From Sphingobacterium olei (lineage in GTDB: Bacteria; Bacteroidota; Bacteroidia; Sphingobacteriales; Sphingobacteriaceae), in NCBI RefSeq assembly GCF_005048855.1, contig NZ_SUME01000001.1, positions 310,001-374,000 of the forward strand: DNA of 64,000 bases, written 5' to 3'. Positions 16,320 through 25,906 of the stretch are shown here, piece by piece. Numbering within the stretch: the stretch's first letter is position 1; each line of letters begins with the position of its first letter. A program made the position numbers and the translations under genes. Under the pieces are notes generated by a model. That model was not told where the DNA came from. It saw nothing but the letters and a program-made list of their open reading frames with translations, and ran no database searches.

Positions 16320-16391
16320 ATAAAAGAAGGCGAGTTTCCCCGCCTTAAATGTTTTCACAACGGAATAATCCTTATTGTGATTTGCTTTCAT
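16320..16391 (-). ncRNA. tracrRNA of the type II-C system
   Basis: On the minus strand, 16391-16375 is a 17-nt exact match to the CRISPR repeat (ATGAAAGCAAATCACAA), the anti-repeat that pairs with crRNA. It continues into TAAGGATTATTCCGTTGTG, the nexus type of Bacteroidota II-C tracrRNAs, and ends in a hairpin AAGGCG/CGCCTT (16327-16346) followed by a T-rich tail. Cas9 uses the repeat:anti-repeat duplex for crRNA maturation and guide loading. The 5' end is set by the promoter at 16395-16424. Confidence 0.85.
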
Positions 16392-16394
16392 AAA

Positions 16395-16424
16395 CAAAGA
16401 TAACATGAATATTCACATATGCAA
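16395..16424 (-). promoter_or_regulatory. tracrRNA promoter
   Basis: On the minus strand TTG (16422-16424) and TATCTTTG (16395-16402) are separated by 19 nt, a perfect Bacteroidota promoter. The start would fall near 16388-16390, at the beginning of the anti-repeat. The -33 TTG overlaps the edge of palindrome copy 4. Confidence 0.75.
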
Positions 16425-16467
16425 TACGGGAAACCGTAAAACAATAAATTATTTATTCTTATCTTAG
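16423..16467 (+). promoter_or_regulatory. cas9 promoter with island palindrome, copy 4
   Basis: AATACGG-GAAA-CCGTAAA (16423-16440) keeps the two inner CGG/CCG arms and the N4 centre. After 19 nt comes TATCTTAG (16460-16467), seven of eight bases of TAnnTTTG. No TTG stands at -33; the palindrome is there instead. The ATG of cas9 is at 16497. Confidence 0.7.
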
Positions 16468-16496
16468 GAGAGAGACAAATTAATAGCCAATTTATT

Positions 16497-19400
16497 ATGA
16501 AAAAAATATTAGGCCTAGATTTAGGAACGAACTCTATCGGATGGGCTTTGATCGAACGAGATTTTGAAAATAGAGAAGGGACAATTCTGGGAATGGGAAG
16601 CCGAATTATTCCGATGACTCAGGATGTAAAAGACGAATTTGGAAAAGGAAATTCTATTTCGCAAACTGCAGATAGAACGAAATTTAGAGGTGTTCGTAGG
16701 TTGCGCGAACGGCATCTCTTGAGAAGAGAAAGACTTCATAGAGTACTAAATGTTTTAGGTTTTCTTCCTACACATTACAACACGGAGATCGACTTTGTTA
16801 ACCGGTTGGGACAATTTTTGGAAGAAACGGAACCTAAAATAGCTTGGAAGAAAAACGATGAGGAAAAGTTTGAATTTCTTTTTCAGGGCTCTTTTCAAGA
16901 AATGGTAGCGGACTTTAGCGCAAATGGTCAGGATGCAAGAATTCCTTACGATTGGACAATCTATTATTTACGCAAAAAAGCACTATCTGCAAAAATAGAA
17001 AAAGAAGAATTAGCCTGGATTATCCTTAATTTCAACCAAAAGCGAGGTTATTACCAATTACGAGGTGAAGAAGAGGAAGAAAATCCCAACAAACTAGTGG
17101 AATTTCATTCATTGAAAATTGTCGAAGTTATTGCGGACGAAAAACCTAACAACAAAGGAGAAACATGGTATTCATTACATTTGGAGAATGGCTGGGTATA
17201 TAGGCGCTCCAGTAAAACGCCATTGTTAGATTGGAAAGACAAAGTAAGAGACTTTATTGTAACTACAGATCTAAATGATGATGGTTCCGTAAAAACAGAT
17301 AAAGAAGGAGCCGAAAAGCGTAGTTTTAGGGCTCCAAGTGAGGACGATTGGACTTTGATCAAAAAGAAAACTGAACAGGAAATTGCTCAATGTGACAAAA
17401 CAGTTGGAACCTACATTTACGATACGTTAGTACAAAAGCCTACGCAAAAAATCAGGGGAAAATTGGTTCGCACGGTCGAACGTAAATTCTATAAAGAGGA
17501 ACTGAAAGCAATTCTGAAGAAGCAGATAGAACTTCAGCCCGAGCTTTTTACCGACGATCTGTATAGCGATTGTGTACGGGAATTGTACAGGAAAAATGAG
17601 GCTCATCAGACCGCGTTGAACAAAAGGGATTTTGTTCATCTTTTCGTAGAAGATATTATTTTTTATCAGCGTCCATTACGTAGCCAAAAATCTAATATTG
17701 GCAATTGCTCATTAGAATATAGAGTTTTTAAAGTAGAAAACAAGGAAGGTAATGAGATTGAAAAAATTGAGTATCTGAAAGCGATTCCAAAATCACATCC
17801 GCTTTATCAAGAGTTTCGGCTATGGCAATGGCTTTATAATCTAAAAATCTACCAGAAGGCGGATGATAAGGATATAACAGGTCAATTTATTCAATCTGTC
17901 GAAGATTATGAACAGTTATTTGATTTTCTGAATGAAAGAAAAGAAATCAAGCAAGATATTCTTGTAAAGCATTTGCTCGAGAAGATTGGATTTAAGGGCA
18001 GGGCTTTGACAAGTGAGATTACGAATTATCGTTGGAATTATGTAGAGGACAAAGTCTATCCGTGCAATGAAACAGGTACACAAATCAGAACACGCTTGTC
18101 CAAATTAGACTATGTACCTGATGGTTTTCTGACACCTGAACTCGAGTATAAGCTTTGGCACCTTATCTACTCGGTCACTGATAAAATTGAATTTGAGAAA
18201 GCTCTAAAATCCTTTGCCAATAAACATGGTCTGGATGAAGTTTCATTTGTAGAAGGCTTTAGGAAGTTTCCTCCATTTAAAGGCGAATATGGTTCGTTTT
18301 CCGAAAAAGCGATTAAGAAGTTGTTACCGCTAATGCGGTTAGGAAAATATTGGGATTGGGACAAAATTGATGGCGATACGAAAAATCGAATTTGGAAAAT
18401 CATCACAGGAGAAGTAGACGAAGAAATTAAAAACCGTGTTCGCGAGAAAGCAATTCATTTAACAACGGAAGAGAATTTTCAAGGTGTTCAATTGTGGTTG
18501 GCGCAATATGTGGTTTACGACAGACATTCAGAAGCTAATAATGCTGGAAAATGGAACTCAGTAGCGGATTTGGAGAAATATTTGGAAGAGTTTAAACAAC
18601 ACTCTCTTCGCAATCCGATCGTAGAACAGGTCGTTACCGAGACACTTCGAGTGGTAAGAGATATTTGGGCAAAGTACGGTAGTGGGATTAAGGATTTCTT
18701 CAATGAAATACACATTGAATTGGGCCGTGAAATGAAAAATACAGCAGAAGATCGTAAGAAAATCACCAATCAAGTTACAGAAAACGAAAATACCAACCTG
18801 CGTATCAAGGCACTGTTAGCTGAATTGTTAAATGATGGTCGTGTGGAGAATGTCCGTCCATTTTCACCCATGCAACAAGAAACGTTGAAAGTTTACGAAG
18901 AATATGCTTTGGGTAGTGAAGAAAGATATAACGTACATACAGGAAATTTTGAACATGACCCGATAAGCGATGAAATATTAAAAATCAGCAAGACCCCTCA
19001 ACCGACAAAATCGGAGTTGCAGCGTTATAAACTGTGGTTAGAGCAGCGTTACCGTTCGCCTTATACGGGACAGATGATTCCTTTGAACAAACTGTTCACG
19101 TCGGAATATGAAATTGAGCATATTATCCCTCAATCCCGTTATTTCGACGATAGTTTTAGTAATAAGGTGATTTGTGAATCGGCAATCAACAAATTAAAAG
19201 ACAAGAATCTCGGTTTGGAGTTCATCAAAAAGTTTCATGGGACTATTGTCGAAACAGGATTTGGAAGGAGTGTACGGGTCTTTGAGGAACAGGGTTATCA
19301 GGAATTTATCAAAGAACGGTATGCTAAGAACCGTTCAAAACGAAATAAGTTATTATTGGATGAGATTCCGGATAAAATGATTGAACGGCAAATGAACGAT

Positions 19401-21065
19401 ACTCGTTATATCAGTAAGTTTATTTCTAACGTGTTATCAAATATTGTTCGAGCAGATAATAATGATGATGGAGTGAATTCAAAAAACGTCTTGCCGGGAA
19501 ATGGAAAAATCACAACCAAATTAAAACAGGATTGGGGGTTGAATGATGTCTGGAATGATTTGATATTACCTCGTTTTGAGCGAATGAATCTGCTGACGAA
19601 TAGTACGGCTTTTACGGCATGGAACGAAAATCATCAAAAATTTATACCTATTGTTCCGTTGGAATATTCAAAAGGTTTTTCCAAAAAGCGTATTGACCAC
19701 CGTCATCATGCATTGGATGCTTTGGTGATCGCGTGTGCGACAGGAGACCACATCAATTTATTGAACAATCAATCCGCTAAATCGGAAACTTCAAGATTTG
19801 ATTTACAAAATAAGTTACGCAACAAGGAAAAATGGCAAGATAATCAAGGAAAGGAGAGAGACAAATTTACCGATTTTAAAAAGCCCTGGGATAATTTTAC
19901 GTTGGATGTTAAAAATACTTTGGAACAGATTGTGGTTAGCTTCAAGCAGAATCTTCGGGTGATTAATAAAACCACGAATAGGTATGAGAAGTATGTGGAA
20001 AAGAATGGCAAATTGGTCAAAGAGTTAGTTTCACAAACTAAGGGTGATAGTTGGGCAATACGAAAATCGTTGCATACTCCGATGCCATACGGAAAAAAAG
20101 TCTTTGAATTTGATACATTGAAAATAGCTGATAATGTTGGTAAGAGAGAATTGATTATTGATGAGGAAATCAAAATAAAAGTAGAGGAAGTATATCAAAA
20201 TTATAAATGCAAGGTGACAGATACTCAAAAGTATTTAAAGAAAAACCCTCTTAGAGATAATCATGGAAATGAAATTATAGTAACTGCATTTAAGGTCAAG
20301 ATAGAAAAATTCAGAAAAAGACAGCCTATATCTGAATTGTCAAACCGAGGTCAGGGTGGAATAAAAACGGTTGAAGAGGCAATTAAGTTTATAGATAAAG
20401 TTGCCGATTTCAAAATCCGACAGGATTTACTTAATCACTTAAAGGAAAATGACAATGACTTAGAGAAATCGTTTAGTGCAGAAGGATTAGAGCGTTTCAA
20501 TGCAAAAAGAAAGATACCTATATATAAATTGCCTATTGCCGAAAGTGGAAGCGGACGTTTTGCTGTTGGAAATAAAATTGGAACAAGGCATAAATGGGTT
20601 GAAGCTGATAAAGGAACAAACTTGTTTTTGGCAATATATCAAAATAAAAATGCCAATAGAAGTTATAGAACTATTCCTTTAAATATCGTGATTGAACGAC
20701 AAAAGCAATGGTTAAGTTCTGTACCCGATAGAAATGAAAAAGAAGATAATTTATTATTTTATCTTTCCCCTAATGACTTGGTATACGTACCAACTGTAGA
20801 AGAGCAAGAAGATTCAGAAACAATTGATTTCAGAAATTTGACGAAAGAACAAGTGAAACAGATTTATAAAATGGTAAGTACTACACAGGACAAATTGGAA
20901 TGTGTGCCTGTTCATTACGCATCACCAATTAGAGCAAATGAAATGGGATCAAACAATAAAAGTCAAAACTCTCTTGATGGCATTCAGATAAAATCTGTTT
21001 GCATCAAACTTAAAATAGATAGATTGGGGAACATCTCAAAAACATTATCGGATATTTTACGATAA
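16497..21065 (+). CDS. cas9: Type II-C CRISPR endonuclease Cas9
   Basis: 1,522 residues, within the large size class of Bacteroidota II-C Cas9 proteins. All catalytic parts are visible: RuvC-I LGLDLGTNSIGWAL (D8), the Arg-rich bridge helix following KFRGVRRLRERHLLRRERL, RuvC-II EIHIELGRE (E741), HNH EIEHIIPQS (E874-H875) with N898 in SAINKLKDKN, and RuvC-III DHRHHALDAL (H1071, D1074). The rest is the REC lobe and a C-terminal WED/PAM-interacting region of about 400 residues. It cleaves DNA guided by crRNA:tracrRNA. It is first in an operon with a RhuM-Fic gene, cas1 and cas2. Absence of csn2 and cas4 makes the subtype II-C. Confidence 0.97.
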   Translation: MKKILGLDLGTNSIGWALIERDFENREGTILGMGSRIIPMTQDVKDEFGKGNSISQTADRTKFRGVRRLRERHLLRRERLHRVLNVLGFLPTHYNTEIDFVNRLGQFLEETEPKIAWKKNDEEKFEFLFQGSFQEMVADFSANGQDARIPYDWTIYYLRKKALSAKIEKEELAWIILNFNQKRGYYQLRGEEEEENPNKLVEFHSLKIVEVIADEKPNNKGETWYSLHLENGWVYRRSSKTPLLDWKDKVRDFIVTTDLNDDGSVKTDKEGAEKRSFRAPSEDDWTLIKKKTEQEIAQCDKTVGTYIYDTLVQKPTQKIRGKLVRTVERKFYKEELKAILKKQIELQPELFTDDLYSDCVRELYRKNEAHQTALNKRDFVHLFVEDIIFYQRPLRSQKSNIGNCSLEYRVFKVENKEGNEIEKIEYLKAIPKSHPLYQEFRLWQWLYNLKIYQKADDKDITGQFIQSVEDYEQLFDFLNERKEIKQDILVKHLLEKIGFKGRALTSEITNYRWNYVEDKVYPCNETGTQIRTRLSKLDYVPDGFLTPELEYKLWHLIYSVTDKIEFEKALKSFANKHGLDEVSFVEGFRKFPPFKGEYGSFSEKAIKKLLPLMRLGKYWDWDKIDGDTKNRIWKIITGEVDEEIKNRVREKAIHLTTEENFQGVQLWLAQYVVYDRHSEANNAGKWNSVADLEKYLEEFKQHSLRNPIVEQVVTETLRVVRDIWAKYGSGIKDFFNEIHIELGREMKNTAEDRKKITNQVTENENTNLRIKALLAELLNDGRVENVRPFSPMQQETLKVYEEYALGSEERYNVHTGNFEHDPISDEILKISKTPQPTKSELQRYKLWLEQRYRSPYTGQMIPLNKLFTSEYEIEHIIPQSRYFDDSFSNKVICESAINKLKDKNLGLEFIKKFHGTIVETGFGRSVRVFEEQGYQEFIKERYAKNRSKRNKLLLDEIPDKMIERQMNDTRYISKFISNVLSNIVRADNNDDGVNSKNVLPGNGKITTKLKQDWGLNDVWNDLILPRFERMNLLTNSTAFTAWNENHQKFIPIVPLEYSKGFSKKRIDHRHHALDALVIACATGDHINLLNNQSAKSETSRFDLQNKLRNKEKWQDNQGKERDKFTDFKKPWDNFTLDVKNTLEQIVVSFKQNLRVINKTTNRYEKYVEKNGKLVKELVSQTKGDSWAIRKSLHTPMPYGKKVFEFDTLKIADNVGKRELIIDEEIKIKVEEVYQNYKCKVTDTQKYLKKNPLRDNHGNEIIVTAFKVKIEKFRKRQPISELSNRGQGGIKTVEEAIKFIDKVADFKIRQDLLNHLKENDNDLEKSFSAEGLERFNAKRKIPIYKLPIAESGSGRFAVGNKIGTRHKWVEADKGTNLFLAIYQNKNANRSYRTIPLNIVIERQKQWLSSVPDRNEKEDNLLFYLSPNDLVYVPTVEEQEDSETIDFRNLTKEQVKQIYKMVSTTQDKLECVPVHYASPIRANEMGSNNKSQNSLDGIQIKSVCIKLKIDRLGNISKTLSDILR

Positions 21066-21179
21066 CTGTTTCCAAAAGGGAAATTTTCGGTTTTTCTGAA
21101 CTGTTGCAAAAAATGAACTGTTGAAGAAGTTGAAGTTGGTTAATTTCAAAATGGAACTAACTTAAAAAAATAAGAGGAT

Positions 21180-22160
21180 ATGAACGAGATTGTAATATAT
21201 CAAAAGGATGATAACAATGTTCAAATTGAGGTTCAGTTTGAACAAGATACTGTATGGCTTACTCAAAAGCAGATGGCAGAGTTATTTGGCAGAAATAGGG
21301 TTGCGGTTACTCAACATATTCAAAATATTTTTAAAGAAGGAGAATTAGAAGAAAATGTGGTATGTAAGGATTTCTTACACACCACTCAACACGGTGCCAT
21401 AAAAGGCAAAGCACAAGAAAGAAGTGTGAAGTACTACAATCTTGACGTAATTATTTCTGTGGGCTACCGTGTAAAATCTAAGCAAGGTACAGCATTCAGA
21501 AAATGGGCCACCCAACGTCTTAAAGAACACCTTATCCAAGGCTACACCATCAATCAAAAACGTCTTGATGAACTACAGCAAACTGTGAAATTTATTACCG
21601 AAAAGGCAAAGGATGTTGCAAATGTAGACGAGGCGAAGGGTATTATGAATATCATTTCACAGTATACCCAAAGTTTTGTGTTGTTGAATCAATTCGATAG
21701 TAATTCTATTGAATCCCAAAAACTTAATGAAAATATTACTTATGAGATAAGCTACGAGGAAGCAAAAATTGCTGTTATTGAACTCAAAAAGCAGCTGATT
21801 GATCAAAAAGAGGCTACAGAATTGTTTGGAAATGAAAAAGATAATAGCTTCGAAGGGACGTTACAAAGTGTAATACAAACTTTTGACGGTCAATATTTAT
21901 ATGGAAGTATCGAAGAACAAGCTGCTCATTTACTCTATTTTATTATCAAAAATCATCCTTTTACCGACGGTAATAAACGCATTGGTGCATTTATGTTCGT
22001 ATGGTTTTTAGAGAAGAATAGCCACCGCTTTAAAAAGGATGGTGAAATAAAAATCAATGACAATGCTCTCGTGACACTGGCATTATTAATAGCCCAGAGT
22101 GATCCACGAGAAAAGGAATTGATGGTCAAATTGATTACACAGCTTATAAACAGCCGATAA
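21180..22160 (+). CDS. RhuM-Fic/DOC fusion protein inside the cas operon
   Basis: 326 residues. Residues about 1-125 are a RhuM-family DNA-binding-like domain: IEVQFEQDTVWLTQKQMAEL, then HIQNIFKEGEL, then VKYYNLDVIISVGYRVKS. Residues about 190-320 are a Fic domain with HPFTDGNKRIG (H259, D263, N265, R267), the loop that transfers AMP or another phosphate group to protein targets; the NKR form is nearer to Doc toxins than to HxFxDGNGR enzymes. The stop lies one nucleotide before the cas1 ATG, while 115 nt separate it from cas9, including a doubled TGAACTGTTG (21097, 21114). I infer co-expression with the adaptation genes and a toxin, abortive or regulatory role. Confidence 0.85.
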   Translation: MNEIVIYQKDDNNVQIEVQFEQDTVWLTQKQMAELFGRNRVAVTQHIQNIFKEGELEENVVCKDFLHTTQHGAIKGKAQERSVKYYNLDVIISVGYRVKSKQGTAFRKWATQRLKEHLIQGYTINQKRLDELQQTVKFITEKAKDVANVDEAKGIMNIISQYTQSFVLLNQFDSNSIESQKLNENITYEISYEEAKIAVIELKKQLIDQKEATELFGNEKDNSFEGTLQSVIQTFDGQYLYGSIEEQAAHLLYFIIKNHPFTDGNKRIGAFMFVWFLEKNSHRFKKDGEIKINDNALVTLALLIAQSDPREKELMVKLITQLINSR

Positions 22161-22161
22161 C

Positions 22162-23058
22162 ATGATCAAACGTACCCTCGTATTTTCCAACCCAACGTAT
22201 TTGAGTCACAGAAATAGCCAACTGGTTATTTCATTTCCGGAAAAGGAAAAAGATGATCGCACAGTACCAATAGAAGATATTGGTGTATTGGTGTTGGAAA
22301 GCCAACAAATTACAATTTCGCACGGTTGTATTGCAGCACTTGTAGAAAATAACGTAGCATTAATTTCATGCGATTCAAGCCATATGCCTACGGGGTTGCT
22401 GTTACCTTTGGACGGAGGCCATACACAAGCCGAACGGTTTCGTTATCAAATTGAAGCATCATTGCCGCTGAAAAAGCAACTCTGGCAACAGACCATACAA
22501 CAAAAGATCTATAACCAGGCGAGTGTGCTCAACGAACTAGGTATACATGCAGACAATATGTTTCGCTGGTCAAAATCTGTTAAATCTGGAGATCCCGATA
22601 ATTACGAGGGGAGGGCCGCGGCTTACTATTGGCAAAATATCTTTAGTGAGCATTTGCAATTTAATAGGCATCGAGCAGGAGTACCACCTAATAGTTTTTT
22701 GAATTATGGCTATGCAATACTTCGTGCCATAGTTGCCAGAAGCTTAGTTTCATCTGGATTACTGCCAACTCTGGGTATTTTTCATCGCAACAAATACAAT
22801 GCGTATTGCTTAGCAGATGATATTATGGAGCCATATCGACCATTTGTAGATCGAATCGTTTATAAATTAGTAGCAGAAGGTACATATTTGGAAGAACTTA
22901 ATACTGAGATAAAGACCCGTTTATTACTGTTGCCTCAAGTTAACGTAGTTTTTGATGACATGACGAGTCCGCTATTAATAGGGGTATCTCGAACAACAGC
23001 GTCATTGGCAAGATGTTTTGAAGGAACATCTCGAAAAATTAATTATCCTACTATTTAG
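22162..23058 (+). CDS. cas1: CRISPR integrase Cas1
   Basis: 298 residues of the type II Cas1 family. The metal-binding residues are visible: E149 in NYEGRAAAYYW, H208 in LGIFHRNKYNAYCLADD, and D219/D220 with E223 in DDIMEPYRPFVD. Cas1 with Cas2 inserts new spacers into the array. The gene starts one nucleotide after the RhuM-Fic stop and is followed after 2 nt by cas2, so the three are probably translated from one message. Confidence 0.97.
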   Translation: MIKRTLVFSNPTYLSHRNSQLVISFPEKEKDDRTVPIEDIGVLVLESQQITISHGCIAALVENNVALISCDSSHMPTGLLLPLDGGHTQAERFRYQIEASLPLKKQLWQQTIQQKIYNQASVLNELGIHADNMFRWSKSVKSGDPDNYEGRAAAYYWQNIFSEHLQFNRHRAGVPPNSFLNYGYAILRAIVARSLVSSGLLPTLGIFHRNKYNAYCLADDIMEPYRPFVDRIVYKLVAEGTYLEELNTEIKTRLLLLPQVNVVFDDMTSPLLIGVSRTTASLARCFEGTSRKINYPTI

Positions 23059-23060
23059 AT

Positions 23061-23393
23061 GTGAACCGTTTAAATCAATATCGCATATTGTGGATTTTAG
23101 TGCTTTTTGATTTGCCCACTGAAACTAAAAAAGATAGACGGGCGCATGCAAAGTTTCGTAAGGAGATTATGCAGGACGGGTTTACCATGTTTCAATTTTC
23201 CATTTATCTGCGTCATTGCAATAGCCGGGAAAATGCAGATGTGCATATAAAAAGGGTAAAGCGCCGACTTCCAGAGAGAGGGCATATAGGTATACTGACT
23301 ATTACTGACAAACAATTTGGCGATATTGAATTGTTTATTGGACAAGAGATAGGCAAGCGACCAGATACGCCACAGCAACTCGAGCTTTTCTAA
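23061..23393 (+). CDS. cas2: CRISPR adaptation protein Cas2
   Basis: 110 residues from a GTG start. The ferredoxin-like fold starts with ILWILVLFDLPT (D17, the usual conserved Asp) and continues with FRKEIMQDGFTMFQFSIYLRHC and VKRRLPERGHIGILTITDKQF. Cas2 forms the core of the Cas1-Cas2 integrase. It is the last gene of the operon; a terminator lies at 23514. Confidence 0.97.
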   Translation: MNRLNQYRILWILVLFDLPTETKKDRRAHAKFRKEIMQDGFTMFQFSIYLRHCNSRENADVHIKRVKRRLPERGHIGILTITDKQFGDIELFIGQEIGKRPDTPQQLELF

Positions 23394-23513
23394 GAAGTAA
23401 TTGCATATCTGAGCAGATAATGCAAAAAGAAAAAAAGTTTTCCACACACGGTGTTTTGTAGCTCAAAATAATATCGTCGTTTAGAATAGGATATAGAAAA
23501 CTACGCAATTAAT

Positions 23514-23546
23514 AAAAAATCCAGCCTGTTTCAGACTGGATTTTTT
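23514..23546. terminator. Terminator between cas2 and the array
   Basis: Perfect arms AAAAAATCCAG / CTGGATTTTTT (23514-23524 and 23536-23546). The A- and T-runs make it work in both directions, ending the cas operon from one side and the minus-strand pre-crRNA from the other. Confidence 0.8.
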
Positions 23547-23599
23547 ATTTCTAATTTTCCAATTAATTTACTGATTTACATTTGATTAAGCTACGGTAT

Positions 23600-25906
23600 G
23601 CTGTGTGTAATATCGGTAAATCAAAGAATGAAAGCAAATCACAACCGTCCAAATACTTTTCTTGTTGGTATTCGGGCTGTGTGTAATATCGGTAAATCAA
23701 AGAATGAAAGCAAATCACAACCATATCAGCATTCTTTTGATATGTTTTTAAGCTGTGTGTAATATCGGTAAATCAAAGAATGAAAGCAAATCACAACACT
23801 GCGCTTAGTATGTCCTCTCTCATTTCGCTGTGTGTAATATCGGTAAATCAAAGAATGAAAGCAAATCACAACCCATCTAGGGAAATTGCGGAGTACGTCG
23901 GCGCTGTGTGTAATATCGGTAAATCAAAGAATGAAAGCAAATCACAACTGCTGATCAACGATCATTTTAGTCAGATGAGCTGTGTGTAATATCGGTAAAT
24001 CAAAGAATGAAAGCAAATCACAACCGCAATGGCGGCTTGCAGCTGTGCCGCAACGCTGTGTGTAATATCGGTAAATCAAAGAATGAAAGCAAATCACAAC
24101 TGTATTAGATGATTGTTATGTATCCGTTTTGCTGTGTGTAATATCGGTAAATCAAAGAATGAAAGCAAATCACAACCCTTGGTAGAAACCGGCAACAAAT
24201 CTCGATGCTGTGTGTAATATCGGTAAATCAAAGAATGAAAGCAAATCACAACTTGATTTGGTGAGCGGGGAATACTCTTTTGGCTGTGTGTAATATCGGT
24301 AAATCAAAGAATGAAAGCAAATCACAACATCCCTGTGGTAGGGGGTGAGGTGAATTGAGCTGTGTGTAATATCGGTAAATCAAAGAATGAAAGCAAATCA
24401 CAACCCTTTAACCGTATAAGCCTCGTCATTTAAGGCTGTGTGTAATATCGGTAAATCAAAGAATGAAAGCAAATCACAACTGTCTGCGTCTGCTTCTGGC
24501 AAGGGAAAGAGCTGTGTGTAATATCGGTAAATCAAAGAATGAAAGCAAATCACAACGCTGACGATGTTGAGGTAGTTGAAGAAGGAGCTGTGTGTAATAT
24601 CGGTAAATCAAAGAATGAAAGCAAATCACAACTTCGGTCGACTTCGGAAAACCTACCATCGCGCTGTGTGTAATATCGGTAAATCAAAGAATGAAAGCAA
24701 ATCACAACTGTTGGTATTATTGTTAACCTCATTTTATTGCTGTGTGTAATATCGGTAAATCAAAGAATGAAAGCAAATCACAACCAAGTAGACCGACATC
24801 TTGCATTTTAGTAGGCTGTGTGTAATATCGGTAAATCAAAGAATGAAAGCAAATCACAACTACCTCTTGTTGTACGTCTTCTAGTCCCTGGCTGTGTGTA
24901 ATATCGGTAAATCAAAGAATGAAAGCAAATCACAACACGTATTTGCAAAAGGTAGATCAATAGGCAGCTGTGTGTAATATCGGTAAATCAAAGAATGAAA
25001 GCAAATCACAACCATGTAAAACGTTCACCTACATTGACGACGGCTGTGTGTAATATCGGTAAATCAAAGAATGAAAGCAAATCACAACATGTAATCCCCA
25101 TTGATTACATAACAAAGAGCTGTGTGTAATATCGGTAAATCAAAGAATGAAAGCAAATCACAACGGTGCGCGTCGCTCGTATTGTGCTTCAGGAGCTGTG
25201 TGTAATATCGGTAAATCAAAGAATGAAAGCAAATCACAACGCGAGTATTGTCGGAACTTCTAATCGTGTTGCTGTGTGTAATATCGGTAAATCAAAGAAT
25301 GAAAGCAAATCACAACTATCTACGGGCTTGACTGTTGTGAAAAACAGCTGTGTGTAATATCGGTAAATCAAAGAATGAAAGCAAATCACAACAGCGTATA
25401 CATACAGATTCTTACAGAAAGGCTGTGTGTAATATCGGTAAATCAAAGAATGAAAGCAAATCACAACCATACATGATAACACATAGTTAAAATGTATGCT
25501 GTGTGTAATATCGGTAAATCAAAGAATGAAAGCAAATCACAACCCAGTAAGTCGATGATAACCGTCGGTTATCGCTGTGTGTAATATCGGTAAATCAAAG
25601 AATGAAAGCAAATCACAACTTCCTGCAGGTGATATATTCCATGTTTCGTGCTGTGTGTAATATCGGTAAATCAAAGAATGAAAGCAAATCACAACTTTAC
25701 AATGCGGATACTTTCTTATATGCGAGCTGTGTGTAATATCGGTAAATCAAAGAATGAAAGCAAATCACAACAAAACGGACAAGAAATTGCCGGCATCGGA
25801 TGCTGTGTGTAATATCGGTAAATCAAAGAATGAAAGCAAATCACAACTGTAGAGATTGAAGTAATGCAGATCCGTATTCTGTGTGTAATATCAGTAAATC
25901 AAAGAA
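23600..25906 (-). CRISPR. Type II-C CRISPR array, 30 spacers
   Basis: Thirty intact 46-bp repeats begin between 23600 and 25802 at 75-76-bp steps, with 29-30-bp spacers, and a thirty-first degenerate repeat starts at 25878. On the plus strand each repeat opens with GCTGTGTGTAATATCGG and closes with GAAAGCAAATCACAAC. The crRNA strand is the minus strand, as shown by the tracrRNA anti-repeat, so the guide repeat begins GTTGTGATTTGCTTTC, the usual form in Bacteroidota type II-C. Repeats 1-30 look identical, which suggests an active or recently active array. I found no spacer matching this window, though a full search by eye is not reliable. Confidence 0.97.

Noticed and set aside
6625..16440. 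Reading the TTTACGG-N4-CCGTAAA palindromes as terminators
   Set aside because: None is followed by a T-run, all lie just upstream of starts, and real terminators are found separately at 9709, 16234 and 16327.
8145..17294. Single CCGTAAA half-sites inside the kinase gene (near 8145) and cas9 (near 17287)
   Set aside because: Only one arm is present, they are within coding sequence and no -7 box follows at the right distance.
23061..23599. csn2 or cas4 next to cas2, which would make the system II-A or II-B
   Set aside because: After cas2 there is only a terminator and about 50 bases before the first repeat; no such gene is present elsewhere in the operon.
23780..25482. Several open readings of 60-82 codons on both strands across the CRISPR array
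   Set aside because: They arise only because the 46-bp repeat happens to lack stops in those frames; their translations repeat the same peptide with each unit.
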